From: Cristatella mucedo | Lineage: Eukaryota > Bryozoa > Phylactolaemata > Cristatellidae | Length of the DNA: 64,000 nt | Assembly: GCA_009760855.2 (NCBI GenBank) | Contig: WPIO01000136.1 | Span: 205,001-269,000 of the forward strand | Direction of reading: 5' to 3' | Notes under the pieces: model-generated | What the model saw: only the letters and a program-made list of their open reading frames with translations | What the model was told of the DNA's origin: nothing | Databases searched by the model: none | Position numbers and translations under genes: made by a program | Part shown: positions 1 through 11,871 of the stretch, piece after piece | Numbering within the stretch: position 1 is the first letter of the stretch | Layout of the letters: the number at the start of each line of letters is the position of its first letter

Positions 1-588
1 ACCATTTGGCCTCTGTTGTGCAGAACTCGTGCAAACGGACAGAAGGCACCAAAGCATTTGCTCCCAGCAGCCAGCCATGTTCACTAAAAATCTGTAAGCT
101 ACTGGCTTAGTGCTTAGCAGAGTCGTGACGGACCATTTAGCATGTTTTTTTTTACGTTTTTACGGAAATGTTTACGTTTTATCATTCTCCACAGTTATTT
201 TTTGAGGCCCCGTTTACTGCTGAGTAGCTTATATTCGTAGAGTTCACCAGAAAATCGCAGTTCTGGTACAGTTATATGTTCAAAGAAAATTATTTTGTTG
301 AGCTCGATGTACTACTTCCGGTTTAAATAGGTCTGACATAATAATTTTATTGACCATGTTCCAGTCATCTGGCAACCACCCAAATTTGAGCTTGCATTTG
401 TAACTAGTTTATCTTTAATACGCGAATTTCTAGAAAATTGACCATTTTTTGAAACCTACCCCGGTTATTTCGGAAGCTACTCCCTTAATGTCTGTGCAGC
501 AAAAGAGTGGGCATAATTGTCAATAAGTAGACGTATCTAACAATGAAGGATGCTACAGATGGTATGAGATTAGGCAACCCTAAGAAAT
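1..588. other. No feature seen
   Basis: Moderately AT-rich DNA with no long frame, repeat or splice pair that I could support. Confidence 0.4.
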
Positions 589-657
589 AGCCCCTGACAA
601 AAAAGCCCCGATAAAATAGCCCCGACAAAATCGGCCCGACAAAACCACCCGGGCAAA
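589..657 (+). repeat. Short tandem repeat of a ~14-base unit
   Basis: Five units of the type AGCCCCGACAAAAT with drift (CCTGACAAAA, CCGATAAAAT, CGGCCCGACAAAAC). Possibly subterminal repeats of a DNA transposon. Confidence 0.8.
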
Positions 658-1544
658 GGAGCATACACGAAAAAGATCACACGACATTAAATGCACGGAC
701 AAAATGGTGACTGTTTTGAGATAAAAACCTATTAACGACGACCTAGACAACTAACATAGGCCCCACTCTTTTAAGTTTAGATGTTACCCTACATTTAGTT
801 TCAACTCTCTTTCTCCGATTCTGTGGCGCCATGCTGGCTTTCGCCCGGTTGAGCACAATGAAAAACTGCTCGGCGGGCAAAAACTCCTTTGTCCTGGAGG
901 AGTGAGGTTGAGAGGAGTGCCAGTTTAGAGAGCAAGAGCTTAAGAGCGAGCAAGGCAGGAAGCTTTGGGACCAGCGGTGACGATGGGGAGTTAAGAATTG
1001 GTCTGCTACTCGCGGGAGCGGCTGCTTGATGCTGGCTAGCCTGCCATTCTAGGCCAAAATTATGTCACAGAGAATCTTCTGGAACCTTGACGGCATTCAT
1101 ACTCGATCGGGTTGCTCATCCGGTGGCCGAGCGACGGTATGAATTCCTTAGCGTAATGGGTCGCTCTGCCGGGCCCCATACCACAAAGGTCTTCTCTCAT
1201 TTTTTTTCAGATAGGTATTTAACAGTCGAGCGACGCTCGCTCCGGGTCTTGCGTTCCCCTCTTGCACTCTTCGGCTCAGTTTCGACGTTGTCGCCGGTTG
1301 CTGCCCGACTCGTTTCTCTGAAAGCGAGAGAGTAGGGCACGCTATCTACCGGCGATTGATGGGGCAGTAAGAGACAGAGCTAGGAGGATTCGTCAGACGC
1401 CACCAAATACTATTCTATCGGGCCCGAGATATGGTTTTGTGGGTTTTCGCTTTTGTGTGTGTGCGCGGGCGTGGTCTTGGCATGGAGACTTGCCGATGCT
1501 AGCTAGAAGTAGTTCGGTGTGGTGTGTGAGACATTTCAGTGGTT
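658..1544. other. No recognised gene
   Basis: An 82-codon frame at 1087-1335 shows no domain. GT-rich DNA occurs near 1435-1475. Confidence 0.35.
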
Positions 1545-1860
1545 TGGGATCCTCCGTCTATTTGTGTCGGTCCCATTGAAGACCTAGGTAGCCTAAGTTT
1601 GGAGACGTGTTTCCTCCGCAAGTAGGCTTAGTGTAGTGTGCGACATATTCCTGCCGTAAAGATGGCAGCTGAGCCCTAGTTCTACAGTCAGGGTCTAGGC
1701 TCCCGTTCGGGCTCCTCTTCTAATTTGGGTCTTTCCACACAATAGACGTGGGCAGCCTAAGTGTGTGTACGTAATTCCGCCACAAGAGTGCTTAAGCTGT
1801 TGAGAATTTGTTAGGAGTGTGGAGATAAAACTGAGCCAGACCCACAGCGGCATTGTGCGC
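1545..1860. repeat. Diverged tandem duplication, ~165-base unit
   Basis: The words GACCTAGGTAGCCTAAGT...CCTCCGCAAGTAGGCTTAG (about 1580-1632) recur as GACGTGGGCAGCCTAAGT...CCGCCACAAGAGTGCTTAAG (about 1745-1797), and the flanks align weakly. Confidence 0.55.
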
Positions 1861-4330
1861 TTGCAGATAAAGCTCAGTAAAAATCCCATATGTGTGCGTC
1901 TCTTTCTAATTTACGCCGCGGACTCACGATCCCTATTTAGGAATGGTAAGTAGGTCTGCATCAGGAACGCTTATTCCTTGGCCGCCTGCTTACGGTTATT
2001 GTGGGCAGACGCCCACCGAACCGCATTCGGCCCTATATTACACTACCTATATTGCTCGGTATGCGGCAGTTTACGCCTACTCCGCCGAGCATTTGGTGGT
2101 ATGATTCTCTGTTTTCAGTATTTAACTGATCGATGTAAACAAAAATGAATGAAAAAATATGGCAAGAAACGTAAGCAAAATAAGTACGAAAAATGTGGAT
2201 TGATATTGAAATCTTACATTATTTGCATTTTTGAAAGACAAAAATGTATCCATGTTTTTTTACTTCCTTAAGTTCGAATTAAAATCCAAGATAATATATC
2301 ATATTCACACTATAAGGTAGTCATTGAACTATTAAAGCGAATAAATAATTCTTTCAAAGATTCGATTTTTTCTAACTAGTAGTCAGACTTAAATGATATA
2401 AGGGCGTCATTCCATGCAGAGCACAACTGCAGCTAAGCCATCTCAATTTTCTTTGTCATCCGCTCATAGCCTGCAAAATTCATAATTCCAGCTACCGATA
2501 AAACCTGTGCGTAGTTGACGGCGAACAGAAAGTCGTTTTAGACATTTCGATCCCGATCGAGATTCAAAAACGCACTTGGGCACAAGCAATGGCGATTCGG
2601 TCGAGATCGATGACCAATTTCGAGATCTTCGATATTCAGCAAGATTCATTCGTGATCGAGAGAGGAGAAACGACTTAACAAGTCGTTTTAACGATAGTGT
2701 CTATAGCTGCATTTAACACTGAGCGATATTATTTGTGGACTTTGGCTGTTCACTTTCTGCCGGGGAAACTGCTTTTGCGCATTTCAGCCAATTCTTTCTA
2801 AATTGCAGTCAATTAAAGTTGCTGTTGATAAATTGCTGTCTATCGCTCTGCATTTTTAAAGGACGTTCAAAGATATGACTGAAAAAATCCTCACCGTACT
2901 TACTCAGCGTTCGAGCCATGCTTTTATCCCGGATAAGCAATAGATAAGTCTACTAGAAAGGTTTAGCTAGACTTAAGCAGGAAACAATACTGACAGTTTT
3001 ATTTTGGTATAAGGAAATCGTTGAGCTAAATCTCTTTCGAGGCAATATACAGATGCTAATTAGAAAGCAATACGGAATACTTCGTAAATACATCCTTAAG
3101 AAGCAGGCATAGCATAAAGATTTTAATTCGAAAGAAGGACGAACCGTAAAGATCATCTAAATGCTGAAAAAAGAGCATTTTCAACTTAGTTTGCTTCTTT
3201 TGGAATGTCTTCAAGTAAGATGCTCATAAGACCAGCCTCGGGCGTAAGACGAAATCTGTATATTTGGAAGATATGGACATAGCCAATTGTAAGAAAGGAT
3301 TTTCATTATTATGTGGTAGGCAACATAGCTAAATGGTTTGCTTGCATCAGTTGGTTTTGGTAGGGAGACTATCAAACGGTAGAATGATGCAAACAAAATG
3401 AGTGATCTAATTACTTGCCACCCTCACCTTGTTCATCAGTTTCTCTGCCAGTCGAAGAGTGGCAAATGATTTGAACCTACCCTTGAGTCGCAATCCGTAA
3501 AAACACCAGTATTTTGAAAGTGCCTACATCATTAAACAGTGGTTAAAGTATATAATTGTGGCCAAATAATGCTCTTTGATCTTCAATATAAAGCTCCGAG
3601 TTTGCACATGTAGGTGGTGCTATGTCAAATTTGGGAGCATTATTATTATTAAAATATATCTAAATTTAAGCACTACAATAGCATCAAAAGATAATCATGC
3701 CATACATTGTCGTCAAACGCTCAGTCTCTATTGGCAGTAGCAATTTTTAGACAGAAATACCTTGACGAATTGTCGCCAAAAAAATGTAAATCAAACCTGT
3801 GAGATTGCAAAATGACTATGGGAGAAAGAGCACTTCGTGTGGGAGCACACTGTATGCGGAAAGTTTAGGGAAATACAGGCTGATCATAGGCAGCGAACTC
3901 AATTGCAAGTCAGATAGGGGGAGAAGGCCTCGTAGTTGAGTCGAAACTTGGCAGGATTAATTTTAGCCTATGCAGGCCTATAGGTGTTTTAGGGAGGCTT
4001 ACGCTTTGAATACAGACCGACACGGTCCCAGTCAGAGTGATTTTGGGAAGATAATTAACTTCAAGGCAATTATCTTGTGGTATTTATAAGTTTTTAAATC
4101 TGTTAAAATAAAATATACTAATATTAGTATGAAATATATGAAATGCCAAAATGTTAATTATATCAAATTTTCAGGGTAATTATCGTATGGTAATCATACG
4201 TTCTTCAAAATGTTATTATACAACGTATTATTATGATAGTACAATGTATTACATGTAGATATTTTAATTATAATAAACTATTAGGGAATTATCTTATGCT
4301 GGCAAGTAGCTTATCATCTTTTTTTGTTTA
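1861..4330. other. AT-rich region without recognised gene
   Basis: Scattered frames of 60-70 codons only. A 9-bp inverted repeat (AAACGACTT/AAGTCGTTT) lies near 2668-2691. Nothing else supported. Confidence 0.4.
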
Positions 4331-4385
4331 CTCCTCAGCTGCCGACCGTCTTCTGTCTGAAAGAAGACGGTCGGCAGCTGAGGAG
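4331..4385. repeat. Perfect 23-bp inverted repeat (hairpin)
   Basis: 4331-4353 pairs without mismatch with 4363-4385 around the 9-base loop TGTCTGAAA. The stem is GC-rich in AT-rich surroundings. Confidence 0.97.
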
Positions 4386-4392
4386 CACCACA

Positions 4393-4486
4393 CCTTAAAA
4401 CAATCGTGCTAATTTAACTGTGGAATACACTAATATCAAACCTTAAACAATCGCGCTAATTTAACTGTGGAAAATACTAAGCAGGC
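4393..4486 (+). repeat. Recent tandem duplication, ~47-base unit
   Basis: CCTTAAAACAATCGTGCTAA...TGTGG (from 4393) is repeated as CCTTAAACAATCGCGCTAA...TGTGG (from 4441) with few differences. It starts 8 bases after the hairpin. Confidence 0.9.
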
Positions 4487-4665
4487 ATTCACTTGAAACT
4501 ATCGTTCAACCCGTTATCCTATCACATTCACAGTTAGCATTAAAATAGCAATAGCGGCTCATTACCACATCCACCAATAGCCGCCTCTATCATAATGGTT
4601 TCTATTCCAACCTAGAACATTCCCAGTGTAGGAAGACAGTAAATCGCAGTTTATGTCGGTCGCTC

Positions 4666-4885
4666 ACCTAATTTTAGGCTTCTTCATTATCTGACTACAG
4701 ACTACCTATCAGAACTACTCCCCCACCAGGCGAAGAATCGTACAACCTGCTATTCTGACTGAAACCGTTCAGCCATAACACGTGCAAACCTCAAAACAGT
4801 TGGAGACCTTACTTTTAGTTTGTATGCTCCAAAAGACTGGAATTCATCACCAACGCAAGTCAGAAGGTTCTGTGTCACCTTTATT
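4666..4885 (+). mobile_element. LINE A 3' fragment
   Basis: Diverged copy of the LINE A C terminus: CTACTCCCCCACCAGGCGAAG, then TTGGAGACCTTACTTTTAG and TATGCTCCAAAAGACTGGAA, matching 39118-39262. Confidence 0.75.
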
Positions 4886-5420
4886 TTTCTGATTTGGAGC
4901 AATTCCTAGGAAGTCTTTGCACGCTGAATACATACTAAAAGTTCACATTTTAAATTGCAAGCCAGCGGCAATTAGTGCTGGGGGAACCGTAGTAATGACA
5001 GTTGCTACTAGCCCCCTACAATCCGCAATCATGACACAGGACGTTGTTTTTGACGGCTCCCAGAAAATTTTCCCAACGCTGATGAGCATCTCATAAAACG
5101 AGCTTATCGTATAATGGTATTCCAAGTTCCAAAATTTTTGGCGGAAATTATTTAAGCTATCGCAAGATGTAGTCAAACAAAAGCCTCTCTTCGTCTGTAA
5201 TTAAAACATTGCCAATACCTGTCTGTCACGCCGAAACAGGCAGAACATAGCTGAATGATCATTTCTGGTGGAGCTAACTAACATATCTAACAACTAACAT
5301 ATAAGAATTTATCGGTATCAGCTGGTGTTTTCGTCACTGACTTGACCACGATCTTCAATGTCCTTTGCGACACTCTCACGGATTATTTATTTATTTATTA
5401 ATTTATTTATTTATATTTAA
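4886..5420. other. No recognised gene; (TTTA)n run at the right end
   Basis: Only a (TTTA)n tract at about 5383-5418 stands out. Confidence 0.4.
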
Positions 5421-6035
5421 CCCCCATCCGCCCACAGAAATTCCCCTCGGACATTTACCCCGGACATTTCTCCCCGGACATTTATCCCCCGGTCCGTAAC
5501 CTCTCCGGTTAGGACATTTTCCCCGGGGTTAGGGCATTTTCACCCCTCCCGTGTGGAAATGTCATGACATAAATGTTCTTGTTTAAATTCCTTGTAAAAA
5601 CCGTATTAAGTATACAATGTATAACATATTCCAACATTATATAATACGAAATGTGGTCGCTTCTGGCCTGCTTTTTGGCAGAGCACCAAGTGCACGGTCA
5701 AAGCTTTGCCCCTGATGGCCAGCAGCAGGCGCTCTCGGCGGCAGCCGCTAGCTCATAGCAGTATCCTAGGTTGCTGCCGCTGCCGCCACCGCCGCTCCCG
5801 ACATCGGCACCACCGGCTTCCGCCCGTCTGAATCTAAACGCCGCCGCAGTCGTTGCTTCACCGGGCGTCGCGCGTCGGGCACCGCCATCGTCGCCACCGT
5901 CGCCGCCGTCGCCGCCGACGCCGCCGTCGCCGCTCTGGCCGTCGCCGCCTCCGTCGGTCGTGCTATCGACTCACCGCTTACACTGAGTTTTTTAATTTTA
6001 AAAGAGTGTGAATTTCATCCGATCATGTATTTATA
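5421..6035. mobile_element. Second, diverged copy of the GC-cored DNA transposon
   Basis: The left part has GAAATTCCCC followed by tandem CCCCGGACATTT units (5430-5545). Then comes a GC-rich core (5690-5985, many GCC triplets), then an AT-rich stretch whose words (ACTGAGTT, GAGTGTGAATTTCAT, GATCATGTAT) match 23868-23920 of the copy at 23332-24087. The right end and target duplication are not found. The Pro-rich frame in the GC core is probably not a protein. Confidence 0.5.
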
Positions 6036-7074
6036 CAGTCGTCTCTTGCCACTTCACGCGTTGACTCTCGCTGGTTCACTCTATCGCGGTTTTTTAAATA
6101 TCTTAATCAAAACGTTGATCGAGATGGGGAAAATGAGTCAGCGTGCACTAGGTTGTCCGAGTCAATTACACACCCCTGCATCACAAATTAAATTCAAATT
6201 ACTGTACGCATGGGCTTTTGATCTATTTATTCGAGCACCCCCATAAGTCCTTCAAAGTCACGGGCAGCCTCATTGAGAGCAGTAAAATCACTCTTCTTTT
6301 CCCTGCAGTACAGATCTTCATCATCATCTAAAAAACTGCACTATTTTCAATAGTTAGTGGCTGTGCGTAAATACTGCATGTGTGTAATGTAATGCACGCT
6401 AACAATAATATGACAATTGTTACGTCTGATGCGTCTCATTATCCCTTACTTGTTCTAATATATGGGGTAATACGGTGTACTGGTGACTAAAATGGTGTTA
6501 TTTCATGTCCAGAGGGATTTAATAACGTTAGGGCTGCGAACAGGTTTCCTATGCTTTAGCTACGAAAGTATTTGATTCATAAACGAAGAAATATACATTG
6601 CGGAAATTCACCTATCACGGCAGAGATTCCCAAGGGTACTGCTGTAGGGTCTATCAGGGGGAGATTTCCGGGGGGCAACGTCCAGGTGGGAATGTGTTGC
6701 AACCTTTCTCACTGTCCTGTGCTCATACCGTGATGTATTGCTGTTCTAAATCCGTTAGAAATAGCATAGCATTTTCAGTTTGATAATTGAGGAGCATTTA
6801 AATAGTTTCAATATAGCGCATGATCCGGACCACAGAAATCATATACGATCTAAGGTCTTACTTCGTGACTTGTAGCCGCCCTCTCCAAGACATAAGACCT
6901 CGACTTTTCACTCGTGGGTTGTATTTATGCAGCCAGGCTCTTTTACAGATGCATCAAAATCTTAGTCATATATTAGTCTCAGCTCTACGATAATCTCTCC
7001 AATGACTTTCCTTTTGGAAGATATTACATCCGTGTGTTTAAAGTAGACAGTTAATTGCGTGAATTTAATTGTAT
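6036..7074. other. No recognised gene
   Basis: Frames at 6025-6246 and 6598-6783 have no recognisable domain. Confidence 0.35.
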
Positions 7075-9102
7075 TTTTTATTTTGAGGACCGCAGATATA
7101 AAGCTTTTCGCATTTCGAAGCGAAAACGCTTTCTAGCTATTGGTTATATGAAGGGCGCGGCCATTCCTTCCAAAGGAATTTTGGCTCCTGATCCTAACAA
7201 CGTATGAAGCGGCTCGAATGAATGCCGCATCCAGAATGCTAAGTAGAAAAACGGATAATGCATGTCTGTTGATACTTACACTCATGCCGACAATTATTTG
7301 AATCCGTTATTACTTTGTATGAACATATAATTTAATGATGCACTGTATCTGTAGCCACTAGGATTTTAATCTTACTATTTTACATGTCAATTGGCCAATT
7401 TTCCCCAATGCCATGATTACTGGTTAGCAACCGGCCATGGAGTTATACCGATGAATTCAGTGAAAGACATAGAGAGCAAGTAAATGCGGCACTCTTTACA
7501 GTAATTTTTGGACCTACCGTTGGAAAAAGTATTATGCGATGGAATTGTAGCTATCAAACAATATTGAAGCAAATATCGGTAACGCTAACTAATTATTTTA
7601 CGTCAAGCGCCTGCAGGAGATTTCTCTGATGGCAATATTCTCTTTTAGACCCTCGAGCACAAGCTTTGAGAACGAAACCGTCTCCTGTTCTGAATACCAG
7701 CAGCAGTGCGAATATATCCATGGCCAGTACGAGAGCGTCTAGATGTTGCATATTTGTTTCGCTATGTATGTAAGAAGAAAGGTGTCTTGAAAAAGAAGGG
7801 TGTCTTAAACGTAAGAAGGGTGTCTTGAACGTTTGTTTCGTGACACACAGCTAACATAGAAAAGGTTAAAGTTGCTGAGCCGAAGATGGCCAGTAGTCAC
7901 GTGCTTTATTTTTTGAGCTGCAGGTGCTGTTTGTTGTGGCTCAGTACAAATTAATTCTTTACTTTATTTTCTACGTAAGGTGGAAGCCATTGGGATTATA
8001 CCACGACTACAGAGATGGGGCTGTTCACTTTCCTTAATATTTATATTATGCACATCCTGGCTACGTTTCTATGCTCCCATATATTGCCAATTAATTCGTC
8101 CGAAGTCACACAATTTTACTGATTAGCACCAGCACGCCGGGCAAACGTATTGTAGTGAAATCGCAATGTAATCAAAGCGGGATATGTATTAGCAGCCACT
8201 CAGAGATGAATGTGGGCTCGTTGGTTCCATTAATGAGTACTGTAAAAGTAAAGTTTATGTTTATCTTATCGTCTTTGCAAAATTAGTGCAGAAAATAGTG
8301 TTCTCAGCTTACTTCCAGCCTGTGATAGGATCTTGGCTTATTCTGTCAACGTCGGGAAAACTAGTTTCGCCATCACGTTGATGTTGTAAATATATGTATA
8401 GCTATGCAGTAAAACTGTATAGTGCTCATACACTGTCACATTAGGTTCACAGCTAGTCGCTTTGAAAAAGAGGCCTGCTAGCTATGACGTTGATAGAATC
8501 CTCAGTAAAATGCTGACAAGTATTTACTTCATTAGCTCAAAGTTATTTTGAAGAAGAGTAATATTCAGGAAAGTAAGTGTAATTTTGGCTTACTCAAGGG
8601 CGTGATAATAAGATATGCTCCACAGTATTTCATCACTAGCAGGTTTTACTCACTACATAAAAAATATTGTGAGTCTTGCCCCTACTTTTAAATCCTTGCT
8701 CAGTGTTAGGATCAGCTTGTGTGTTCGCTACTGACTGCCCAGCTATTTTCAACACCGTTTTACAGAAGCTGTCAGTTTAATCTGTCGCATGCCAAGAGAG
8801 TGAGCGATTGCTGCTCCAGGTACGTTAGAAATGGCCTTCTTCGTTTGATGATTGACGAAAGGTAAAATTATTTCAAATAGAATGAGTGATAAGGTTTGAG
8901 AAGTGTACACAATGTAAGATCATACTTATGTCAAATAGCCACCACATCCCAGACATAATTCACCGAACCATTTTGCTGTTGGGTTGCATTCGCTCAGCCA
9001 GTCTCGTTTAGCGACGCATTCCCTTGTGTGCTTATATAGAAATATATATATATATATATATTTATCTATATATATCTATATATCTATATATCTATCTATC
9101 TA

Positions 9103-9133
<31 letters not shown>

Positions 9134-9585
9134 GTATGTATATATATAGGTATTAGCTCTTCTATAACTTCACAGTTCCTTCCAGTCCACGCCATAATTC
9201 TTTTATTAAGGATCTTTTTTTGGATTTGACGATGTATCGCCCGAATATACCTATCCTTTCTTCATTTTACTGCAAGTGTAAAACTTAAAACTTTAAATTT
9301 ACGAAGCTTCGTAGCCACTGGTTACATGTAGGGAAAGTCCGTTCATAAGCCATTTCGGCTCCAGATCTTTTCAAAGTAAGACGTTGCTAAAACAGATGCC
9401 CCATCTAGGCGACGAAGTAGAAAAAATATTGCAACCCTGTTTCTGAAAGACTGTGCCTGTACATAGTAACCATGTTGTCGCAATAATAAGCATGTGCTCC
9501 CATCATAATTGACTTCATCCAATCTAATATTTTAATATTCATTCCATCTGTAGCCACTTTTTTAACAGTTGTATTTATAATTTTA

Positions 9586-9621
<36 letters not shown>

Positions 9622-10580
9622 GTATATTAACAGCTTTACTTTGTTAAAGCTATTAGATCAATTGCCAATCGGTCGATTTTTAGGAATACCGTGATTACTG
9701 GGTTGAAATTATTCTTTTGACGTCAGTCAGCAGAAAAACATGCATTAAAATGCAGCATCCCTTGTGTAGACGTGTAAACCTAGTAATTGAAAGTAGCGAT
9801 TTTAATTGGAAGGGTGTATATTTAATTACACACAAACGATATATGCGATGCTTACTCGGTTACTTACGTCTAGCACCTGCAGGTGATTGTCAAATTTCTT
9901 CATTCACTTTTAGACATTGGAGAACTTACTTCGAGGACGTCAAAACCTCCTAATCTTAATACAAGCAGTAGCACACATCTATCTTCGGCCGTTGCGAGAT
10001 TTTCTGAGTGTCGTTAACTAGTGGTGCATGAATGGATGAACGGCCATTAAAATGGTTGATTTTATTACTCCCTAATAATATGCAAACCCCTGAGCTATCT
10101 ATGTTGACACCTGGCAGTGAGTCGTGCCTCATTTAATTCCACAACAAGCATATGGTTTTTACATCGGCAGTCATATTTAGACTTGAGCAATCACTTACAA
10201 AATGACTCAACCAATTAATCATGTGAGCAACTACAGCACGTCAGTATCTACGGCTAGTGCGAAAATATCTGGACATTGTATTTTTTATCCCATTAACACA
10301 CGAAGGGCTCCCTGGAAATTCATTTTATGAAGTTTTAATAAAAAAGAAAGGGCTCAACATGGTGTATACTCCCACTAGTCACGAGCTTGATCTCGGAGCC
10401 ACGTGCCACTTTGTAAGAGGTATTATTTCGCTCTGGATTAAATACAAGAAGAGTGCTGCGGTAATTTCACGACTACCGAAATTAATGAGGCTGTTCATTT
10501 GCTTGAATTTGATATTTTTTACGCTGGAAATGGCCTACTCTGTGAACGTCAAGATTAAAACCAGTTTCATTATCATGTTT
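7075..10580. repeat. Diverged tandem duplication of ~1.3 kb
   Basis: Segments of 7075-8400 align in order with 9285-10580. Examples: TAGCTATTGGTTATATGAAG with TAGCCACTGGTTACATGTAG; GTCAAGCGCCTGCAGGAGAT with GTCTAGCACCTGCAGGTGAT; CCACGACTACAGAGATGGGG with TCACGACTACCGAAATTAATG; TTCTGTCAACGTCGGGAAAA with CTCTGTGAACGTCAAGATTA. The offset is about 2.2 kb. The spacer holds a (TA)n block. A 122-codon frame at 10257-10625 is unmatched to any family. Confidence 0.65.
9043..9150. repeat. Compound (TA)n/(ATCT)n microsatellite
   Basis: Runs of TA, TATC, TC and TA again. A second TA block lies at 9584-9622. Confidence 0.95.
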
Positions 10581-10599
10581 ATATTTTACGTATATGACC

Positions 10600-11214
10600 T
10601 ATTTAGCTGCCCTGTTAGTAGATAGAAACCTGAGAAAATTTCTAAAATGAATCAACTAAGTCAGCTAAATGTTATAATTATCGAAAGTATCAATCTGCTA
10701 AGTATTTTGTGCTTGTTTTTTGCGTCCAAAATCGCCCTGTGCAATTAGAAATATTGTTACGATCACTCTAAATATTTCAAAAAGCTTGAGGGCAGAATGC
10801 GTTGCAAAGATCATTACAGATACGAAATATATTTACCTCTCAAGTTTAACTCTTTTGACCTCACACTAGAGTTTTGACTAGAAAAAAGTATATGTCTGCA
10901 ATATGCTGAAAGTTTAATAAATTTCAGATGCATCACATTTCTGCTCTACATAAATGTCTTGGCAATAATGGCCATTCTCGATTCCGTTTAGATGACAACT
11001 CGGGAATAAAGGTAAACAGATGTTTGTATGCAGTTAATGCTACCATAAGGGAAGGGGAGGTAATAATCAGTGGAAGTCATAAGTTAAATGCTACTACGAT
11101 TTTGCAAGCAAATGAATTAGCAAAGTTGCTAATGACCAATGCTGGGCTGTGATGGATGGAGGGTAAGCAATTGTCTAATCTTATGATGCACCTGAGTTTG
11201 ATATCATTGTCCAG
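10600..11214 (+). other. Flank upstream of the mucin-like exon; unresolved exons
   Basis: A TTTCAG acceptor-like site at about 10927 opens a 74-codon frame to a TGA at 11150-11152. It contains two N-x-T sites, but I recognise no domain. A strong donor-like GTAAGC at 11163 with the AG at 11213-11214 would make a 52-base intron, but the required frame is closed by that TGA. The true preceding exon, including any signal peptide, is not identified. Confidence 0.3.
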
Positions 11215-11871
11215 GTTCGTCTCGGCTGGCCACGACTCATCCGACCACGACTCAGCCGACCACGACTCCACCAGCCACGATTCAGCCGACCCCGACTCAG
11301 CCGACCCAGAGTCAGCCGACCCCGACTCAGCTGACCACAAATCAGCCGACCACAACTTTGCTGGCCACGACTCAGCCGACCACGACACAGCCGACCACGA
11401 CTCCGCCGACCACGACTCCACCAACCACGATTCGGCCGACCTCAACTCAGCCGACCTCGATTCAGCCGACCTCGATTCAGCCGACCTCGACTCAGCCAAC
11501 CACGACTCCACTGGCCACAAATCAGCCGACAACGACTCATCCGACCACGACTCTGCCAACCACGACTCAGCCGACCGCAAATCAGCCGACCACAACTCCG
11601 CTGACCACGACTCAGCCGACCATGAATCAGCCGATCACGACTCCGATGGCCACGACTCAGCCGACCACGACTCAGCCGACCGAGCCTCAGCCGACCACGA
11701 ATCAACCGACAACGACTCAGCCGACCACAACTCAGTCGAAAACGATTCTGCCGACCACGAATTCTCCAACCACGACTCAGCAGACCGCCACGATTACTTT
11801 ATCACTAGGAACTACTCAGCCAATCACAAACGTCTCTACCATGGCAGCCACCACCAGAGGCTCCGATCAAG
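11215..11871 (+). CDS. Mucin-like Thr/Pro-rich exon (partial gene)
   Basis: Encodes about 219 residues dominated by the pentapeptide T-T-Q-P-T and variants (PTTTP, PTSIQ, PTTNQ). It is built on a 15-base unit, CAGCCGACCACGACT, repeated about 37 times between 11228 and 11785. Such Ser/Thr/Pro arrays are typical of O-glycosylated stalks of secreted or surface proteins. The exon is bounded by CCAG at 11211-11214 and by CAAG-GTTACT at 11871/11872; 657 bases is a multiple of three and both ends are phase 1. The donor is weak but is the one that gives the phase needed to join the microexon at 12727. Other frames are also open through the repeat because its period divides by three; I chose the Thr/Pro frame for composition and splicing. 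Upstream exons, start codon and signal peptide are not found. Confidence 0.6.
11228..11785 (+). repeat. 15-bp coding minisatellite
   Basis: About 37 diverged copies of CAGCCGACCACGACT. Changes are mostly single bases (ACT/ATT/AAT, CCG/CCA/CTG), and every copy is 15 bases, so the frame is never broken. Confidence 0.93.

Noticed and set aside
5771-5986. Pro/Ser-rich protein in the GC-rich island
   Set aside because: The island matches the core of the transposon copy at 23332-24087, and the frame is made of GCC/CCG triplets.
11163-11214. 52-base intron feeding the mucin exon
   Set aside because: The donor is strong, but the upstream frame that would fit the phase is closed by TGA at 11150-11152.
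11077-11595. Minus-strand Ala-Glu-Ser-Trp-Ser repeat frame
   Set aside because: Mirror of the same 15-base repeat; no supporting domain or splice context.
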